Origin: Acidobacteriota bacterium
GTDB lineage: Bacteria > Acidobacteriota > Terriglobia > Terriglobales > Acidobacteriaceae
Reading direction: 5' to 3'
DNA: 64,000 nucleotides
Assembly: GCA_013289685.1 (NCBI GenBank)
Contig: JABCZL010000002.1
Location: 310,001-374,000 of the forward strand
The notes under the pieces are model-generated. The model was not told the origin of the DNA. It saw nothing but the letters and a program-made list of their open reading frames with translations, and did not search any database. A program made the position numbers and the translations under genes. This document shows positions 44,385 to 53,692 of this stretch, piece by piece (position 1 is the stretch's first letter; each line of letters opens with the position of its first letter).

Positions 44385-46938
44385 GCTTCTCCGCCACTTT
44401 CACGCCGTGCGAACTGGCCGCGTAGCGCGCAATGCCCCGGTACAACGCTTCCGCGATTTGCTCGCGGTAGCCGTCGCTGCGCAGTTTCTGTTCGTCGGTG
44501 GGACTGCTGACGAAGGAGACTTCCGCCAGAATTCCGGGCATCGCGCTCTCGGTGAGCACGACGAATCCGGCTTCTTTGATGCCGCGGTCGCGCAGGCCGG
44601 GGTTCTGTGCTGACAAAGTTCCATACAGAGACCGCTGCACGCTGGCCGCCAGGCGCCGCGATTGCTCGATGCGCTCATGCAAGCCCGCCGGCGACAGGGC
44701 CGCCGTCACGGCCGGCTTGGCGGTGCTGGTGCTGGCGTGAGTGTCCACATCTTTTGATCCCGGCGCGGAAAAGAAATTCGTGTAGTAGGTTTCCACGCCG
44801 CGCGCCGAGGGCAGGTCGCTGTAGTTGGCGTGCACGGAGATGAACAGATCCGCCTGCGCCTGGTTGGCGATGCTGGCGCGGTCGTCGAGCGTGATGTAGT
44901 TGTCGTCGGGACGCGTGTAGATGACTTCCATCCCCAGACGGCTCTCGAGCAGCTTGCCCAGGCGTTGCGAAATTTCGAGCACCAGATCTTTTTCCAGGAG
45001 GCCGCGACGGCCTACCGTGCCCAGGTCCCAACCGCCGTGGCCGGCGTCGACCACGATGCGCATCTTGGGGACGCGGGTCCGCAGTTGCAGGTCTTCTTTG
45101 GTCGGAGGTGGAACGACGATCGCGAGTTTGCTCTTCTCCGCTTCGCCGGCGTTCGGGAACAAGTTCACTGCGCCCTTGGGGGTCGCGCCGACCTTGCGCA
45201 CTTCAACCACCAGGCGGTAGGGATTCGACTCCAGGCTCACGGAGAACGTTGAGTCGGCCTTGATCTGCAGAACTACGCGCGTTACGCCGGCCACGGGCTG
45301 CGCCGTCCGGATGCGGCTGACGAACGTGTCGCCCACCTCGATCGATTTTCCGACCAGATCGGGAGCGAGCTGTGTATCGCGCAAATCGAAGTAGATGCGG
45401 TCCGGGCCGGCCAGGCGGTGGGCTTCGTATTGCACCTGGTCCTGGAGATCGAGAACCACGCTGCTGGAATCCGCCGACGACCAGTGGCGGATTCCGGTGA
45501 CGCGCGGAAATTTCGACAGCTCCTGCGGAGTCGCGGGAGACATATCGGGCGCGCTGTTATCGGAAATCGGTTCCGGACTGGCGTTCGCGGCGGTGGGATT
45601 CGCCGCTGCAGCCACACTCGGCACGGGAGCAGCGATAGCATCTTTCGCCGCGTCCGCGCTGCGGGGCTTCACCGGCATTTTCTCGGTGTGAATCATGGCG
45701 CCGCCCAACTGCGCCGTCTTCATCTTCCACCAGACTCCGCCCGAGACCGCTGCAACGATGACGGTGAACACCAACAAAATCGGCAGGACCGGGCGGCGGT
45801 TCGCGGACTCGGGTGCCAGCAGACTGAGTTCGGGTTTCGCGGCCGTCGCGGCGGCGACAACGGGCTCGGCCTTCGAGGCTTTCTCCGCGGGCTTGTTAAG
45901 AATTGGGGGCTTGTCCAGGATTGCAGGCGTGGTCGCGGAACTGACCTTCGCCACAACCGGCTTGGCATCGATGACGGGAACAACCGGGGCAGCTGTGGCC
46001 TGGACAGGTGTGATCGGAGGTGTGACCTGGACAGGTGCGGCCTTGACCTGTACAACCGGAACTCGGACAGCGGGAACGGAGACGACCGGACCGGGCGTGA
46101 CTGCAACCGGTTTGATTGGAGAAACGACCGGAGCCGAGCTCACAACTTTGACCGGCTCGACTGGCGCTGGGGTCTGCGTCGGGCGTGGCGGCGGTTCCAA
46201 CTTGCTTGCCGCAGCCTGGGCAGACTCGGCGAAGCGATCCTCATCCTCGGGCTTCAGCGCACCCAGCACCAGTTCCGCGAGCAGGCTAAGGTTGCGGATA
46301 TCGCTCTCGTTGAAGGCGAAAGGCCATTCGGAGAAGGCTTCCAGCAACCCAATCACGCGCCGCCGCCCGCACAGCGGCACGGCCACCATGGAGCGTGCGC
46401 CCAGCTTGCGGCAGGCCTGCACGTTCACCCGCGGATCGGTCTCGGTGTCGTCGCACATTACGATCTGGGCGGTACGGAAGCAAGCTCCGGAGAATGCAGA
46501 ATCGCGCTCGATGCGCGCGCCCACGTCGGGTCGAACCACGCCCGCGGCTGCGCGCAACACAATCTCGTTGTTTTCCGCGAGGGCAATGGCGAGGCCATCC
46601 GCGCCCGTGATAGCTACCGCGCGCTCGGCGACGAGTTGCAGCACTTCGTCGAGAACGAACTGCTCTGCCGGCTCGAATTCATGGGCAGGAGCGCCCTTAT
46701 CGAACCCGGTGTTGCGCATGGCCAGGGCTTTTCTCCGCCGCACCTGATCGTGCAGAGCAGAGAAGGCCAGCAGCGCCTGCAGGGCATCGCGTTGCGATGG
46801 CTTCGAGGAATCTGGCGCGGAATCGTGAGCCGCGGTGGAGGCATTCCCCAGCGGCCATCCGGGCACACGACCACCGGGCACACCACCGGCGAACGGAGTC
46901 GTCACATCATGGTCCGGTTTAGTGGTCGTCGTCGCCAT
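44362..46938 (-). CDS. GAF-TM-AMIN-amidase_3 fusion (N-acetylmuramoyl-L-alanine amidase)
   Basis: 858 aa. A GAF domain (about 70-225) with C-x13-C (CDDTETDPRVNVQAC) is followed by a long Pro/Val/Ala linker, one membrane helix (PVLPILLVFTVIVAAVSGGV), an AMIN domain (about 480-590) and amidase_3. The zinc ligands are in DAGHGG, EKDLVLE and SVHAN, with a catalytic Glu in GILAEVSF. AmiC-type enzymes cleave the septal peptide. Having a GAF sensor in the cytoplasm on the same chain is unusual. The C-terminal QSLVVGR comes from a repeat. Confidence 0.9.
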   Translation of the reverse strand: MATTTTKPDHDVTTPFAGGVPGGRVPGWPLGNASTAAHDSAPDSSKPSQRDALQALLAFSALHDQVRRRKALAMRNTGFDKGAPAHEFEPAEQFVLDEVLQLVAERAVAITGADGLAIALAENNEIVLRAAAGVVRPDVGARIERDSAFSGACFRTAQIVMCDDTETDPRVNVQACRKLGARSMVAVPLCGRRRVIGLLEAFSEWPFAFNESDIRNLSLLAELVLGALKPEDEDRFAESAQAAASKLEPPPRPTQTPAPVEPVKVVSSAPVVSPIKPVAVTPGPVVSVPAVRVPVVQVKAAPVQVTPPITPVQATAAPVVPVIDAKPVVAKVSSATTPAILDKPPILNKPAEKASKAEPVVAAATAAKPELSLLAPESANRRPVLPILLVFTVIVAAVSGGVWWKMKTAQLGGAMIHTEKMPVKPRSADAAKDAIAAPVPSVAAAANPTAANASPEPISDNSAPDMSPATPQELSKFPRVTGIRHWSSADSSSVVLDLQDQVQYEAHRLAGPDRIYFDLRDTQLAPDLVGKSIEVGDTFVSRIRTAQPVAGVTRVVLQIKADSTFSVSLESNPYRLVVEVRKVGATPKGAVNLFPNAGEAEKSKLAIVVPPPTKEDLQLRTRVPKMRIVVDAGHGGWDLGTVGRRGLLEKDLVLEISQRLGKLLESRLGMEVIYTRPDDNYITLDDRASIANQAQADLFISVHANYSDLPSARGVETYYTNFFSAPGSKDVDTHASTSTAKPAVTAALSPAGLHERIEQSRRLAASVQRSLYGTLSAQNPGLRDRGIKEAGFVVLTESAMPGILAEVSFVSSPTDEQKLRSDGYREQIAEALYRGIARYAASSHGVKVAEKQSLVVGR

Positions 46939-47141
46939 TTAGAGACAGTTCACTTGTAAGTTATCGAGGATTTGGCCGAGTTGCAATTACCTGGGCATGA
47001 CCCTTCGGGCATGTACTTTAGTGCATGATCTCTCGTTTTCCGGCTTCCCGAACAGATGGCGAAAGTCCGCGGCGTTCTCGCACATGAGGAGTAGAATCCT
47101 TCGCGTCAAGATACGCTCCGCTGCACGAGGAGAAACGCGCA

Positions 47142-48113
47142 GTGCCCCAACCGCGGACTTACCGAGCTCCCAGCCCCACGGCCGCAGCATTGATTGTAAT
47201 CGGCATGCTGGCAATGGTGGCCATTCCCGCCGGCCTCGCGTTGCATGCGGTTAAGTCTCCGGGGGCGCTGAATGTCGGTGCGAATCCTTCACCTCACGGC
47301 TACACGTGGAGCCTGCTTCTGTTCGTGGTTCCGATCCTGGTGATCTCGCTGTGGTTTTTGCCGAGCGCAGGTCTGGAGATTCCGCAGCGTGCCTTCTGGC
47401 GGACCATCGGTATTCTCGCTCCCATCGGATGCGTGCTGGATGTGATTTTCGCGCAGTGGTTCTTCTGCTACCCCGACCCCAAAGCGACCCTGGGCATAGA
47501 AGCGCCTGCGCTGGGGCGGCCGGTTCCCATCGAGGAATATGTTTTTTATCTGACCGGTTTTATTACGGTGCTTCTCTTGTACGTATGGCTCAGTGAGTAC
47601 TGGCTCGCCGCCTACACGGTGGAGGACTATGCTGCCGAAGCGCGCGCGTCGCGGCGTCTGCTGCAGTTTCATCCTACGTCGCTGGTTCTGGGAGTAGCGT
47701 TGATCGCGGGCGCGATTATTTATAAGAAGTGGTTTTCTTCGGTACCGGAGGGCTGGCCTGGCTATTTCATCGTGCTGGTCGCCGGAGGCCTGATTCCCTC
47801 GGCGAGTTTTTATCCAGTCGCGCGCCGCCTTATCAACTGGCGCGCCCTGAGCCTGACGATGTTCGTCATCTTGCTGGTCAGCCTGCTCTGGGAGGCCACT
47901 CTGGCGCTGCCCTACGGCTGGTGGAACTACCAGCACGCTGCCATGATGGGCCTGTTCATCGGCGCGTGGTCGGGGCTGCCGATTGAGGCGGTGCTGGTGT
48001 GGCTGGCGGTTTCCTACGGTACGGTGATTCTGTTCGAGGTCGTAAAAATCTGGCAGGCCTCGGGGCGTCCGGCCCGGGAAGCGTTTCTGGGTCCGAAGCA
48101 AGACCCATCGTAG
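47142..48113 (+). CDS. Lycopene cyclase-domain protein (CrtYcd-like)
   Basis: 323 aa from a GTG with GAGGAG upstream. Seven or eight helices include VPIEEYVFYLTGF, which matches the PxEE-x-xF motif of CrtYc/CarR lycopene cyclase domains; a second copy is degenerate (LPIEAVLVW). Such proteins cyclise lycopene to beta-carotene at the membrane. No other carotenoid gene is near except the FAD oxidoreductase at 1-1512, which is not linked. Confidence 0.75.
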   Translation: MPQPRTYRAPSPTAAALIVIGMLAMVAIPAGLALHAVKSPGALNVGANPSPHGYTWSLLLFVVPILVISLWFLPSAGLEIPQRAFWRTIGILAPIGCVLDVIFAQWFFCYPDPKATLGIEAPALGRPVPIEEYVFYLTGFITVLLLYVWLSEYWLAAYTVEDYAAEARASRRLLQFHPTSLVLGVALIAGAIIYKKWFSSVPEGWPGYFIVLVAGGLIPSASFYPVARRLINWRALSLTMFVILLVSLLWEATLALPYGWWNYQHAAMMGLFIGAWSGLPIEAVLVWLAVSYGTVILFEVVKIWQASGRPAREAFLGPKQDPS

Positions 48114-48182
48114 AGAAATTGCCGGCAACGACGCTCTACTCCGCCGTCACGTCTCTGTCCAACGTTCGGACGCCGCCCGCCG

Positions 48183-48206
48183 AGACGTAGCAAGCTACGT
48201 CTTTTA
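48183..48206. terminator. Hairpin terminator AGACGTAG-CAAG-CTACGTCT
   Basis: An 8-bp perfect stem with a CAAG loop is followed by TTTT, 70 bases after the stop of the lycopene cyclase-like gene. The same loop and stem pattern recurs at 56076-56099. Confidence 0.6.
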
Positions 48207-48319
48207 CGACTGGGATTTTTCGCGAACCACCGTAGTTACTAAGGCGCCGCGGGCGATCGGAGATAACATTCAGCGGATAGGGCCCTGGCCGACCTGATCT
48301 TCTCCGGCGGTGCGCGTAT

Positions 48320-49156
48320 ATGGACGCAGGACTATCTCCGCGGCAAACCAGGGCGAAGCACCGGCACGAACTCCGCACTCTCACCTACGTTACGCTCGAC
48401 CAGGCGAACGGCGGCATTGTTCGCAATCTGAATCATGAAGGCATGGGAGTGCAGGCGGTGGGCGCGGTTCGTCCGGGCCAACTGGTGCGCGTGCGCTTCG
48501 AACTGCGCGGCCCGCGGTTGCGGGTGGAATCGCGCGGCGAAGTTACCTGGGCGACAACGTCCGGACAGTGCGGCATCCTCTTCCTCGACCAGTCCGCGGA
48601 GATGACCCGGCTGCTCAATGAGTGGATTTTCGGAGATCTGCTGGAAGGAATCTCCCTGCATTCTGAGCGGGACGGATCGATGTTCGCCGAGTCCCCATGG
48701 GCACTGCGGAATCCCGAGCAAGCGGATGGGCTGATGGTTTCCCCCGCTCCGCTGAAGGTGATCGAGTTGCCGGTGCGCCCCGATCCGCTCCCGTCGATGC
48801 ACGCATATGTAGAGGCATATGATGACGCCGACGCCGATGGCGGTGCAACTGACCCGCGGCCGTCAACGCAACTCGATTGGCTCTCGCAGCCGCTTTCCGG
48901 TCGCAGTCTCAGCTGGGCGGTCGATACGATGGTGGTGGTAGCGGCTCTGCTGCTGTTCGTGCTGGTCTTTCTGTCCGTTACTCGAGAGCCGCCGCGATGG
49001 CCGCTGGCGATGGTGGGCGGCGCGGCAGTGGTGGTCGCCGTCCTGTACCGGGGATTCTTTCAGTTGTTCGGAGGATCGAGCCCGGGTGAAAGATTGGCGC
49101 GGATGGCTGGCGATGTGGAGGGTGACGAGGAAGCGAGTGGCGCCCGCTTTCGGTGA
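48320..49156 (+). CDS. PilZ-domain membrane protein
   Basis: 278 aa. The N-terminal PilZ has KHRHELRT and NLNHEGMGV where RxxxR and DxSxxG are expected, so c-di-GMP binding may be reduced. Two membrane helices (about 198-217 and 226-245) and a short charged tail follow. The function is unknown beyond possible c-di-GMP sensing. Confidence 0.8.
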   Translation: MDAGLSPRQTRAKHRHELRTLTYVTLDQANGGIVRNLNHEGMGVQAVGAVRPGQLVRVRFELRGPRLRVESRGEVTWATTSGQCGILFLDQSAEMTRLLNEWIFGDLLEGISLHSERDGSMFAESPWALRNPEQADGLMVSPAPLKVIELPVRPDPLPSMHAYVEAYDDADADGGATDPRPSTQLDWLSQPLSGRSLSWAVDTMVVVAALLLFVLVFLSVTREPPRWPLAMVGGAAVVVAVLYRGFFQLFGGSSPGERLARMAGDVEGDEEASGARFR

Positions 49157-49239
49157 AGTTCTTTAACCCCGGCGGCTAAAGCCGCGCCCTTTCAAAGCTG
49201 GCCCTTCCAAAGCTGCGTCTCTCGGAAACAACGGCGACG

Positions 49240-49914
49240 CTAGTTCGCGAAATACTGCTGGGCCAGCCACAGCTGCAGCGTCCGCTGCTGTTGCCGTGCC
49301 AGCTTGACGAACCGGACGCCCATATTTCCGCGCTGGTCCTGCCACGCAATTTCCGCTCGGGCTTTCAAGCTGGACCTGGCGCCGGGCAGCTCGAAGCAGA
49401 CTTGCATAGCCTTGGCGGCCTCGACCGGATCCTTGGTGTGAATTTGCATTCCACCCTGGCTCAGGTTGACTAGGAACGCGTCCATTGGCTTGCGGCCTTT
49501 GCAGTTTAACGCCACGGGCACTTCCAGGCCGGCGCGATGGTAACGCAGGCGTCCGTCGAGAATCATGCTGCGCGCCGCGGACAGCGTGCGCACGGCCTGT
49601 TCCACCGAAATCGGCTTCTCGAAAGCAAACAGCGCGCCGGTTTCATCCAGACTCTGCACGCATCGCGGAGCACCCATAATGACCAGGGGAACCGCTCTCT
49701 GCTTTTCCTCACTTTGCAGTTCGCGCAGAAATTGCGAGCTTCCGTTCAGATCGCAATCCACGATGAGGGCATCGATTTTTGATTTGTTGAGCCGGGCCAG
49801 AGCCCGCTGCGGTTCGTTTTCGACGGAGACGTCCATGTGAAGACCGCCGAGGATGCACTCCAGAACACTGACTTCCTGCCAGTCGCGCGAAACCACCATC
49901 GAGGAAAGTGTCAT
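49240..49914 (-). CDS. Degenerate receiver plus PilZ protein
   Basis: 224 aa. The receiver-like domain has Asp in LIVDCDLNG and Lys in FEKPIS, but the N-terminal acidic pair is missing and the conserved Thr/Ser is Gly in VIMGAP. The PilZ domain shows RYHRAGLEVPV and NLSQGGMQI. It may be a receiver that no longer needs phosphorylation. Confidence 0.82.
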   Translation of the reverse strand: MTLSSMVVSRDWQEVSVLECILGGLHMDVSVENEPQRALARLNKSKIDALIVDCDLNGSSQFLRELQSEEKQRAVPLVIMGAPRCVQSLDETGALFAFEKPISVEQAVRTLSAARSMILDGRLRYHRAGLEVPVALNCKGRKPMDAFLVNLSQGGMQIHTKDPVEAAKAMQVCFELPGARSSLKARAEIAWQDQRGNMGVRFVKLARQQQRTLQLWLAQQYFAN

Positions 49915-50028
49915 GCATTCACTCTAGCGGTGCGGGTAATGGGGACGTAGATAACCAACGTAATGAAGGCTTTCGGCTTTCGGCTTCCGGCTGCCGGCAA
50001 GTCTTATCGGGCTCGATCGCGCCGGGTG

Positions 50029-50065
50029 CCCCATTTCTCGCGCGTTCTTTGCGCGAGAAATGGGG
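50029..50065. repeat. Palindromic repeat, copy 2 (intergenic)
   Basis: CCCCATTTCTCGCGC and GCGCGAGAAATGGGG form a perfect 15-bp stem. It matches copy 1 (36271-36307) over the left arm and most of the right arm. Confidence 0.85.
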
Positions 50066-50160
50066 ATTTTCGACAGAGCGACGTGAGCGAAGCGGGGGGA
50101 GTCGAACGCGAAAGGACCGCCCCTCGACCGCAAGTAAACAGTGGAGATTACAATCTCGGC

Positions 50161-50712
50161 ATGACACGGAAAGTCATCCTGGGATTCGGACTTAGCATCG
50201 ACGGCTATATTGCGCGACGCAACGGCGCCCTCGATTATCTGGTGATCGACAAAGAGGGTGAAGCGCTGATGGCGGACTTCTTCTCCAAGATCGACACCAC
50301 CATCATGGGCCGCAAGACCGCCGCTGCCACGGCGGAAATGCGCAAAAGTGGCGAGATCCAGGACATGCCGGGCATGTCCACCTACGTATTCTCGCGCCGC
50401 TGGAAGCCGGGCAAGCGCGACGGATTCGAGGTGGTGAGCGGATCTCTGACCGCCTTCGTGAGAAAACTAAGAAGCCGCCCAGGGAAAGACATCTACCTGG
50501 GCGGCGGGGGCCAGTTGTGCCGCAGTTTCCTGCAAGAAGATTTGGTGGACGAACTCTACCTCGGTCTTGGTCCCGTTCTTCTTGGGGATGGCATCCCCGG
50601 CTTCCCCGGCAAGTTCCCGCAGCGCAACTTCAAGTTGATCGAGTGCAAGTCCTACTCGAATGGATCGGTCGGGCTCCGCTACGAGCGGATACGGACGACG
50701 ACAAGCCGATAA
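50161..50712 (+). CDS. Dihydrofolate reductase-fold protein (RibD C-terminal type)
   Basis: 183 aa from the ATG at 50161. The frame extends upstream to 49963, but that part is repeat-derived. The RibD-C pattern is LGFGLSIDGYIARRNG, TIMGRKT and YLGGGGQLCRSFL, with the NADPH site. Family members reduce pteridine- or pyrimidine-like substrates; this substrate is unknown. Confidence 0.88.
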   Translation: MTRKVILGFGLSIDGYIARRNGALDYLVIDKEGEALMADFFSKIDTTIMGRKTAAATAEMRKSGEIQDMPGMSTYVFSRRWKPGKRDGFEVVSGSLTAFVRKLRSRPGKDIYLGGGGQLCRSFLQEDLVDELYLGLGPVLLGDGIPGFPGKFPQRNFKLIECKSYSNGSVGLRYERIRTTTSR

Positions 50713-50756
50713 TCCGGATCGCCTCTGGAGCTTTTCTAAGAATCCAGAGCTGGTAC

Positions 50757-51695
50757 TCACGTACCGCGATACCACTCCACCGTGCGCCGCAATCCTTCTT
50801 CGAAATCGACTTTGGGTTTGTAGCCGAGAGCCGCTTCTGCCTTGGAGATGTCGGCCAGCGAGTGTTTGATGTCGCCGCCGCGTTCGGGACTATAGTTGAG
50901 CTGTCCCTTATACGAGGTCAGGCCCTGCAGCAGTTGGAAGGTTTCGTTGAGGGTGACTCTGCGTCCGGTGGCGACGTTGAAGACCTGTCCGGCAGCCTGC
51001 GCCGCGGGAGCTTTGCAGGCCAGCAGGTTGCCTTCCACCACGTTGTCAATGTAGGTGAAATCGCGGCTCTGCTCGCCGTCGCCGTAGATGGTGGGCTGTT
51101 CGCCGCGCAGCATGACCGTAATGAACTTCGCGAGCACGCCCGAGTAGGGTGAAGATGGATCCTGCCGCGGTCCGAAGACGTTGAAATAGCGCAGGGCCAC
51201 GGTCTCGAGTTGATAGCAACGGTAAAACGAAACCAGGTAATGCTCCCCGGCCAGTTTGGCCACGGCATAGGGAGAGATTGGATCCGGTCGCATGGCCTCA
51301 TGCTTGGGCAGAGTGGGAGTGTCGCCGTAGCAGGAAGACGACGCCGCGTAGACCACACGCTTGACTTTGGCGTCGCGGGCCGCAACCAGCACGTTGACTG
51401 TGCCATCGACGTTGGCCCGGTTGCTGCCCAGTGGGTCGATGACGGATTTCGGGACGGAAGGAATTGCGGCCTGATGCAGGACGAAATCCGCGCCGGCGCA
51501 CGCCGCGTGCATCGCGTCGAGATCGGTAATGTCGGCTTCCCGCAAGTCAATGCGATCGAGAATGTCAGCGACGTTGTCCGACTTGCCGGTGGAGAAGTTG
51601 TCAATGCCGCGCACCTGCTCGCCGCGGGAAAGCAGAGCCCGCGCCAGCGACGATCCGATAAAGCCGCCAATGCCAGTAATCAGATAGAGAGCCAT
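50757..51695 (-). CDS. NAD-dependent nucleotide-sugar epimerase (SDR extended)
   Basis: 312 aa. The N-terminus has TGIGGFIGSSL (GxxGxxG), followed by the catalytic SSSCYGD and YAVAK (Tyr-x3-Lys). A VAFRY-like ALRYFNVFGPRQ and the C-terminal pattern match UDP-glucose/GlcNAc 4-epimerases such as WbpP. It would supply a sugar for envelope polymers. No operon partner is clear. Confidence 0.92.
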   Translation of the reverse strand: MALYLITGIGGFIGSSLARALLSRGEQVRGIDNFSTGKSDNVADILDRIDLREADITDLDAMHAACAGADFVLHQAAIPSVPKSVIDPLGSNRANVDGTVNVLVAARDAKVKRVVYAASSSCYGDTPTLPKHEAMRPDPISPYAVAKLAGEHYLVSFYRCYQLETVALRYFNVFGPRQDPSSPYSGVLAKFITVMLRGEQPTIYGDGEQSRDFTYIDNVVEGNLLACKAPAAQAAGQVFNVATGRRVTLNETFQLLQGLTSYKGQLNYSPERGGDIKHSLADISKAEAALGYKPKVDFEEGLRRTVEWYRGT

Positions 51696-51801
51696 GCCTT
51701 CTCATCATAGCGAATGCAAGAGATTTGGTGAGTAAGACAAGGGGTTCCGAGGGTAACCCGAAGGTGAGTACCGGACCTGGTGGAATCAGCGAAGAAAGCC
51801 G

Positions 51802-52497
51802 TCACTTCTTCGCGTCCGTGGCTTGACTCTTGCGGACGATTCTCAGGAAATCGTCCCGCATCAACATCTGGCGGCTCTCGAAGAATTCGGTGAGCGCCTG
51901 CACGGCCGCTGCGGGGTTGGCGATTGTCGGCATTGCATCCAGTGGTGTGCTGGAGGGCAGCGAGGAAGCGATTCCCGGGCCCATGATCATCGATGGCCGG
52001 GAAACTTTGGCCAGTAGTTCCCGCAGTCGACCCTGATTCTCCGCCGACATTTCTACGAACGCGATTCCCATGCCGAGGTAAGGATAGCTGACGCGCACGT
52101 TGCCCCTGGACTCGACGCGCACGCCGCCCGCGTCCAACTTCATGTGCAATACGGTCCCGGCCGGATAAGTGGCTTGCGCTTCCACATAACAGCCATGCAG
52201 GCTGATGTCGCTGAACGTGGCCCAGGTCCTTACTTCGCAGCCGTCTTCGCTGAGTTCCGCGCTGCCTTCGCATCGGTAGCGCGGACTGCGCCGTTTGTCG
52301 GAGCCCTGGAATCGGTCGCCGGAGTTAGAAACCGGGCTATTGGTTCCTGGCTCCCCGGCACCGGTTTCACGAGCCGGTGCCGCCGCCGCGGCGACTGGAC
52401 CCACCGAATGTTTCAAGGCCCGCAGATACGCAACGCCTACGTCCATTTCTTCTTCCATAAAATGCCCCGCTGCGGACCAGAAAATGTCCGCGCTCAT
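51802..52497 (-). CDS. PilZ-domain protein
   Basis: 231 aa from the ATG at 52497; a TTG at 52542 is less likely. A canonical PilZ site is seen: DKRRSPRYRC, then SDISLHGCYVEA. The C-terminal region (about 160-231) is helical and ends KSQATDAKK. It should bind c-di-GMP; the partner is unknown. Confidence 0.85.
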   Translation of the reverse strand: MSADIFWSAAGHFMEEEMDVGVAYLRALKHSVGPVAAAAAPARETGAGEPGTNSPVSNSGDRFQGSDKRRSPRYRCEGSAELSEDGCEVRTWATFSDISLHGCYVEAQATYPAGTVLHMKLDAGGVRVESRGNVRVSYPYLGMGIAFVEMSAENQGRLRELLAKVSRPSMIMGPGIASSLPSSTPLDAMPTIANPAAAVQALTEFFESRQMLMRDDFLRIVRKSQATDAKK

Positions 52498-52580
52498 TGA
52501 AAGTCTGCCTAACTGATTCTCTATCGGCAGGGACGACGTCAAAGATTAGGAGCGGGACAGGGCTTCCGGTTGAGAATTTT

Positions 52581-53210
52581 CTAATCCGTGGGCGTGGCCG
52601 AGGGGGCTTCTGCAGTCGTCATTTGCTCGGCAGCCTGCCGGATCTTCTTCCACAGTTCCTCGCGTCCGGCGCCGGTCTTGGCGGAGAAGGGAAGCAGGTG
52701 GGCGGAAGGATATTCCTGGGTCAGAGTTCGCAGGGCAGTGCTGAGCTGATTGTTTGACAGCCGGTCGCTCTTGGTGGCGACGAGCAGGAATTCGCGATCG
52801 GAGGTGGTGAGAAAGTCCAGCAACTGGCGATCGCTCTGCTGTGGGGGCACGTTGGCGTCCACCAGCACGATGCACAAGCCCAGCGTGGGACGGTCGTTGA
52901 GGTAGGGCTCGATGAACTTTGGCCATTCCTGGGAAATCTCGCGCGAAATCTTGGCGTAGCCGTAGCCCGGAAGGTCGGCGAAAATCAGTTCGGGGCGCGG
53001 CTTTCCAGGCCAGCGGATCTCGAAGAAATTAATGCTGCGGGTGCGGCCGGGAGTGGAACTGGTGCGCGCCACTTTGTCCCCGACCAGCGAATTGATCACG
53101 CTGGATTTGCCGACGTTGGAACGGCCGAGGAATGCGATCTCGGGCAGGCTGGGAGCGGGGAATTGCGCCGCGTCGGTTGCGGCCGCCAGAAAACGGGAGA
53201 GAACCCTCAT
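52581..53210 (-). CDS. engB: Ribosome biogenesis GTP-binding protein EngB
   Basis: 209 aa from the ATG at 53210, which gives the usual N-terminal length before G1; the longer ORF reaches 53279. G1 is GRSNVGKSS, G3 DLPGYGYAK, G4 TKSD and G5 SAK. The protein helps assemble the 50S subunit. It diverges from an acidic small protein gene. Confidence 0.95.
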   Translation of the reverse strand: MRVLSRFLAAATDAAQFPAPSLPEIAFLGRSNVGKSSVINSLVGDKVARTSSTPGRTRSINFFEIRWPGKPRPELIFADLPGYGYAKISREISQEWPKFIEPYLNDRPTLGLCIVLVDANVPPQQSDRQLLDFLTTSDREFLLVATKSDRLSNNQLSTALRTLTQEYPSAHLLPFSAKTGAGREELWKKIRQAAEQMTTAEAPSATPTD

Positions 53211-53265
53211 GCTCAAGTTTGCAACGGGGGACAGGAAATTAGCAAGGGAAGGCGTACCATTAAGC

Positions 53266-53454
53266 ATGCACCGAATCAATGTCGAGCCCCTTCATCCCGA
53301 CTCTTCCCATCGCTCGGCGGCCGCCGATTTCCTGTTTAAGGCAGAACCTGACGACGAAGAAGAGGAAGAAGAGGAAGACGAAGAGGAAGAAGACGAAGAG
53401 GAAGAGGATGACGGCGCGGGAGACGACGCTGGGGATGAGGGCTACTCCGAGTGA
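53266..53454 (+). CDS. Small acidic-tailed protein (62 aa)
   Basis: 62 aa. The N-terminus (MHRINVEPLHPDSSHRSA) is followed by a run dominated by Glu and Asp (about residues 28-57) and the end DEGYSE. The ATG has a GGAAGG upstream. It diverges from EngB. The function is unknown; similar acidic tails are often RNA- or histone-like-protein-binding. Low-complexity coding makes it uncertain. Confidence 0.45.
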   Translation: MHRINVEPLHPDSSHRSAAADFLFKAEPDDEEEEEEEDEEEEDEEEEDDGAGDDAGDEGYSE

Positions 53455-53542
53455 GACCGCCCGTCCCGCACAGCACTTCTACGAGGAAGTCACCCGTCTG
53501 CTGCCGCCGAAGAAAGACTGCGTGCCATCTCACCGCAACTGC

Positions 53543-53548
53543 TATACT
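53543..53548 (+). promoter_or_regulatory. Possible -10 box TATACT
   Basis: TATACT occurs 145 bases before the small zinc-ribbon gene start. A weak -35 (GACTGC) lies about 18 bases upstream. This could begin the short operon at 53693-54430. Confidence 0.3.
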
Positions 53549-53692
53549 AACTACTGGGGTGGTTACGTTTTTCTCCTCTTTCAGGTCTTCTGACCTAAGC
53601 CAGTCCATCTGAAGTTCTTCCACCTTAGGCTTTTCAGCGAGGGAGCAGTCTGCCCATCCCGTTGGTGCAGGACTCGCAAGAAGGGTCGCTTT

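Noticed and set aside
45418..46959. 513-codon plus-strand ORF opposite the amidase
   Set aside because: It is the antisense shadow of the Pro/Val-rich linker, with no domain and a repetitive composition.
53435..53593. 52-codon ORF starting MRATPSETARPAQ
   Set aside because: It overlaps the acidic-protein gene and lacks a good ribosome-binding site; kept as possible only.
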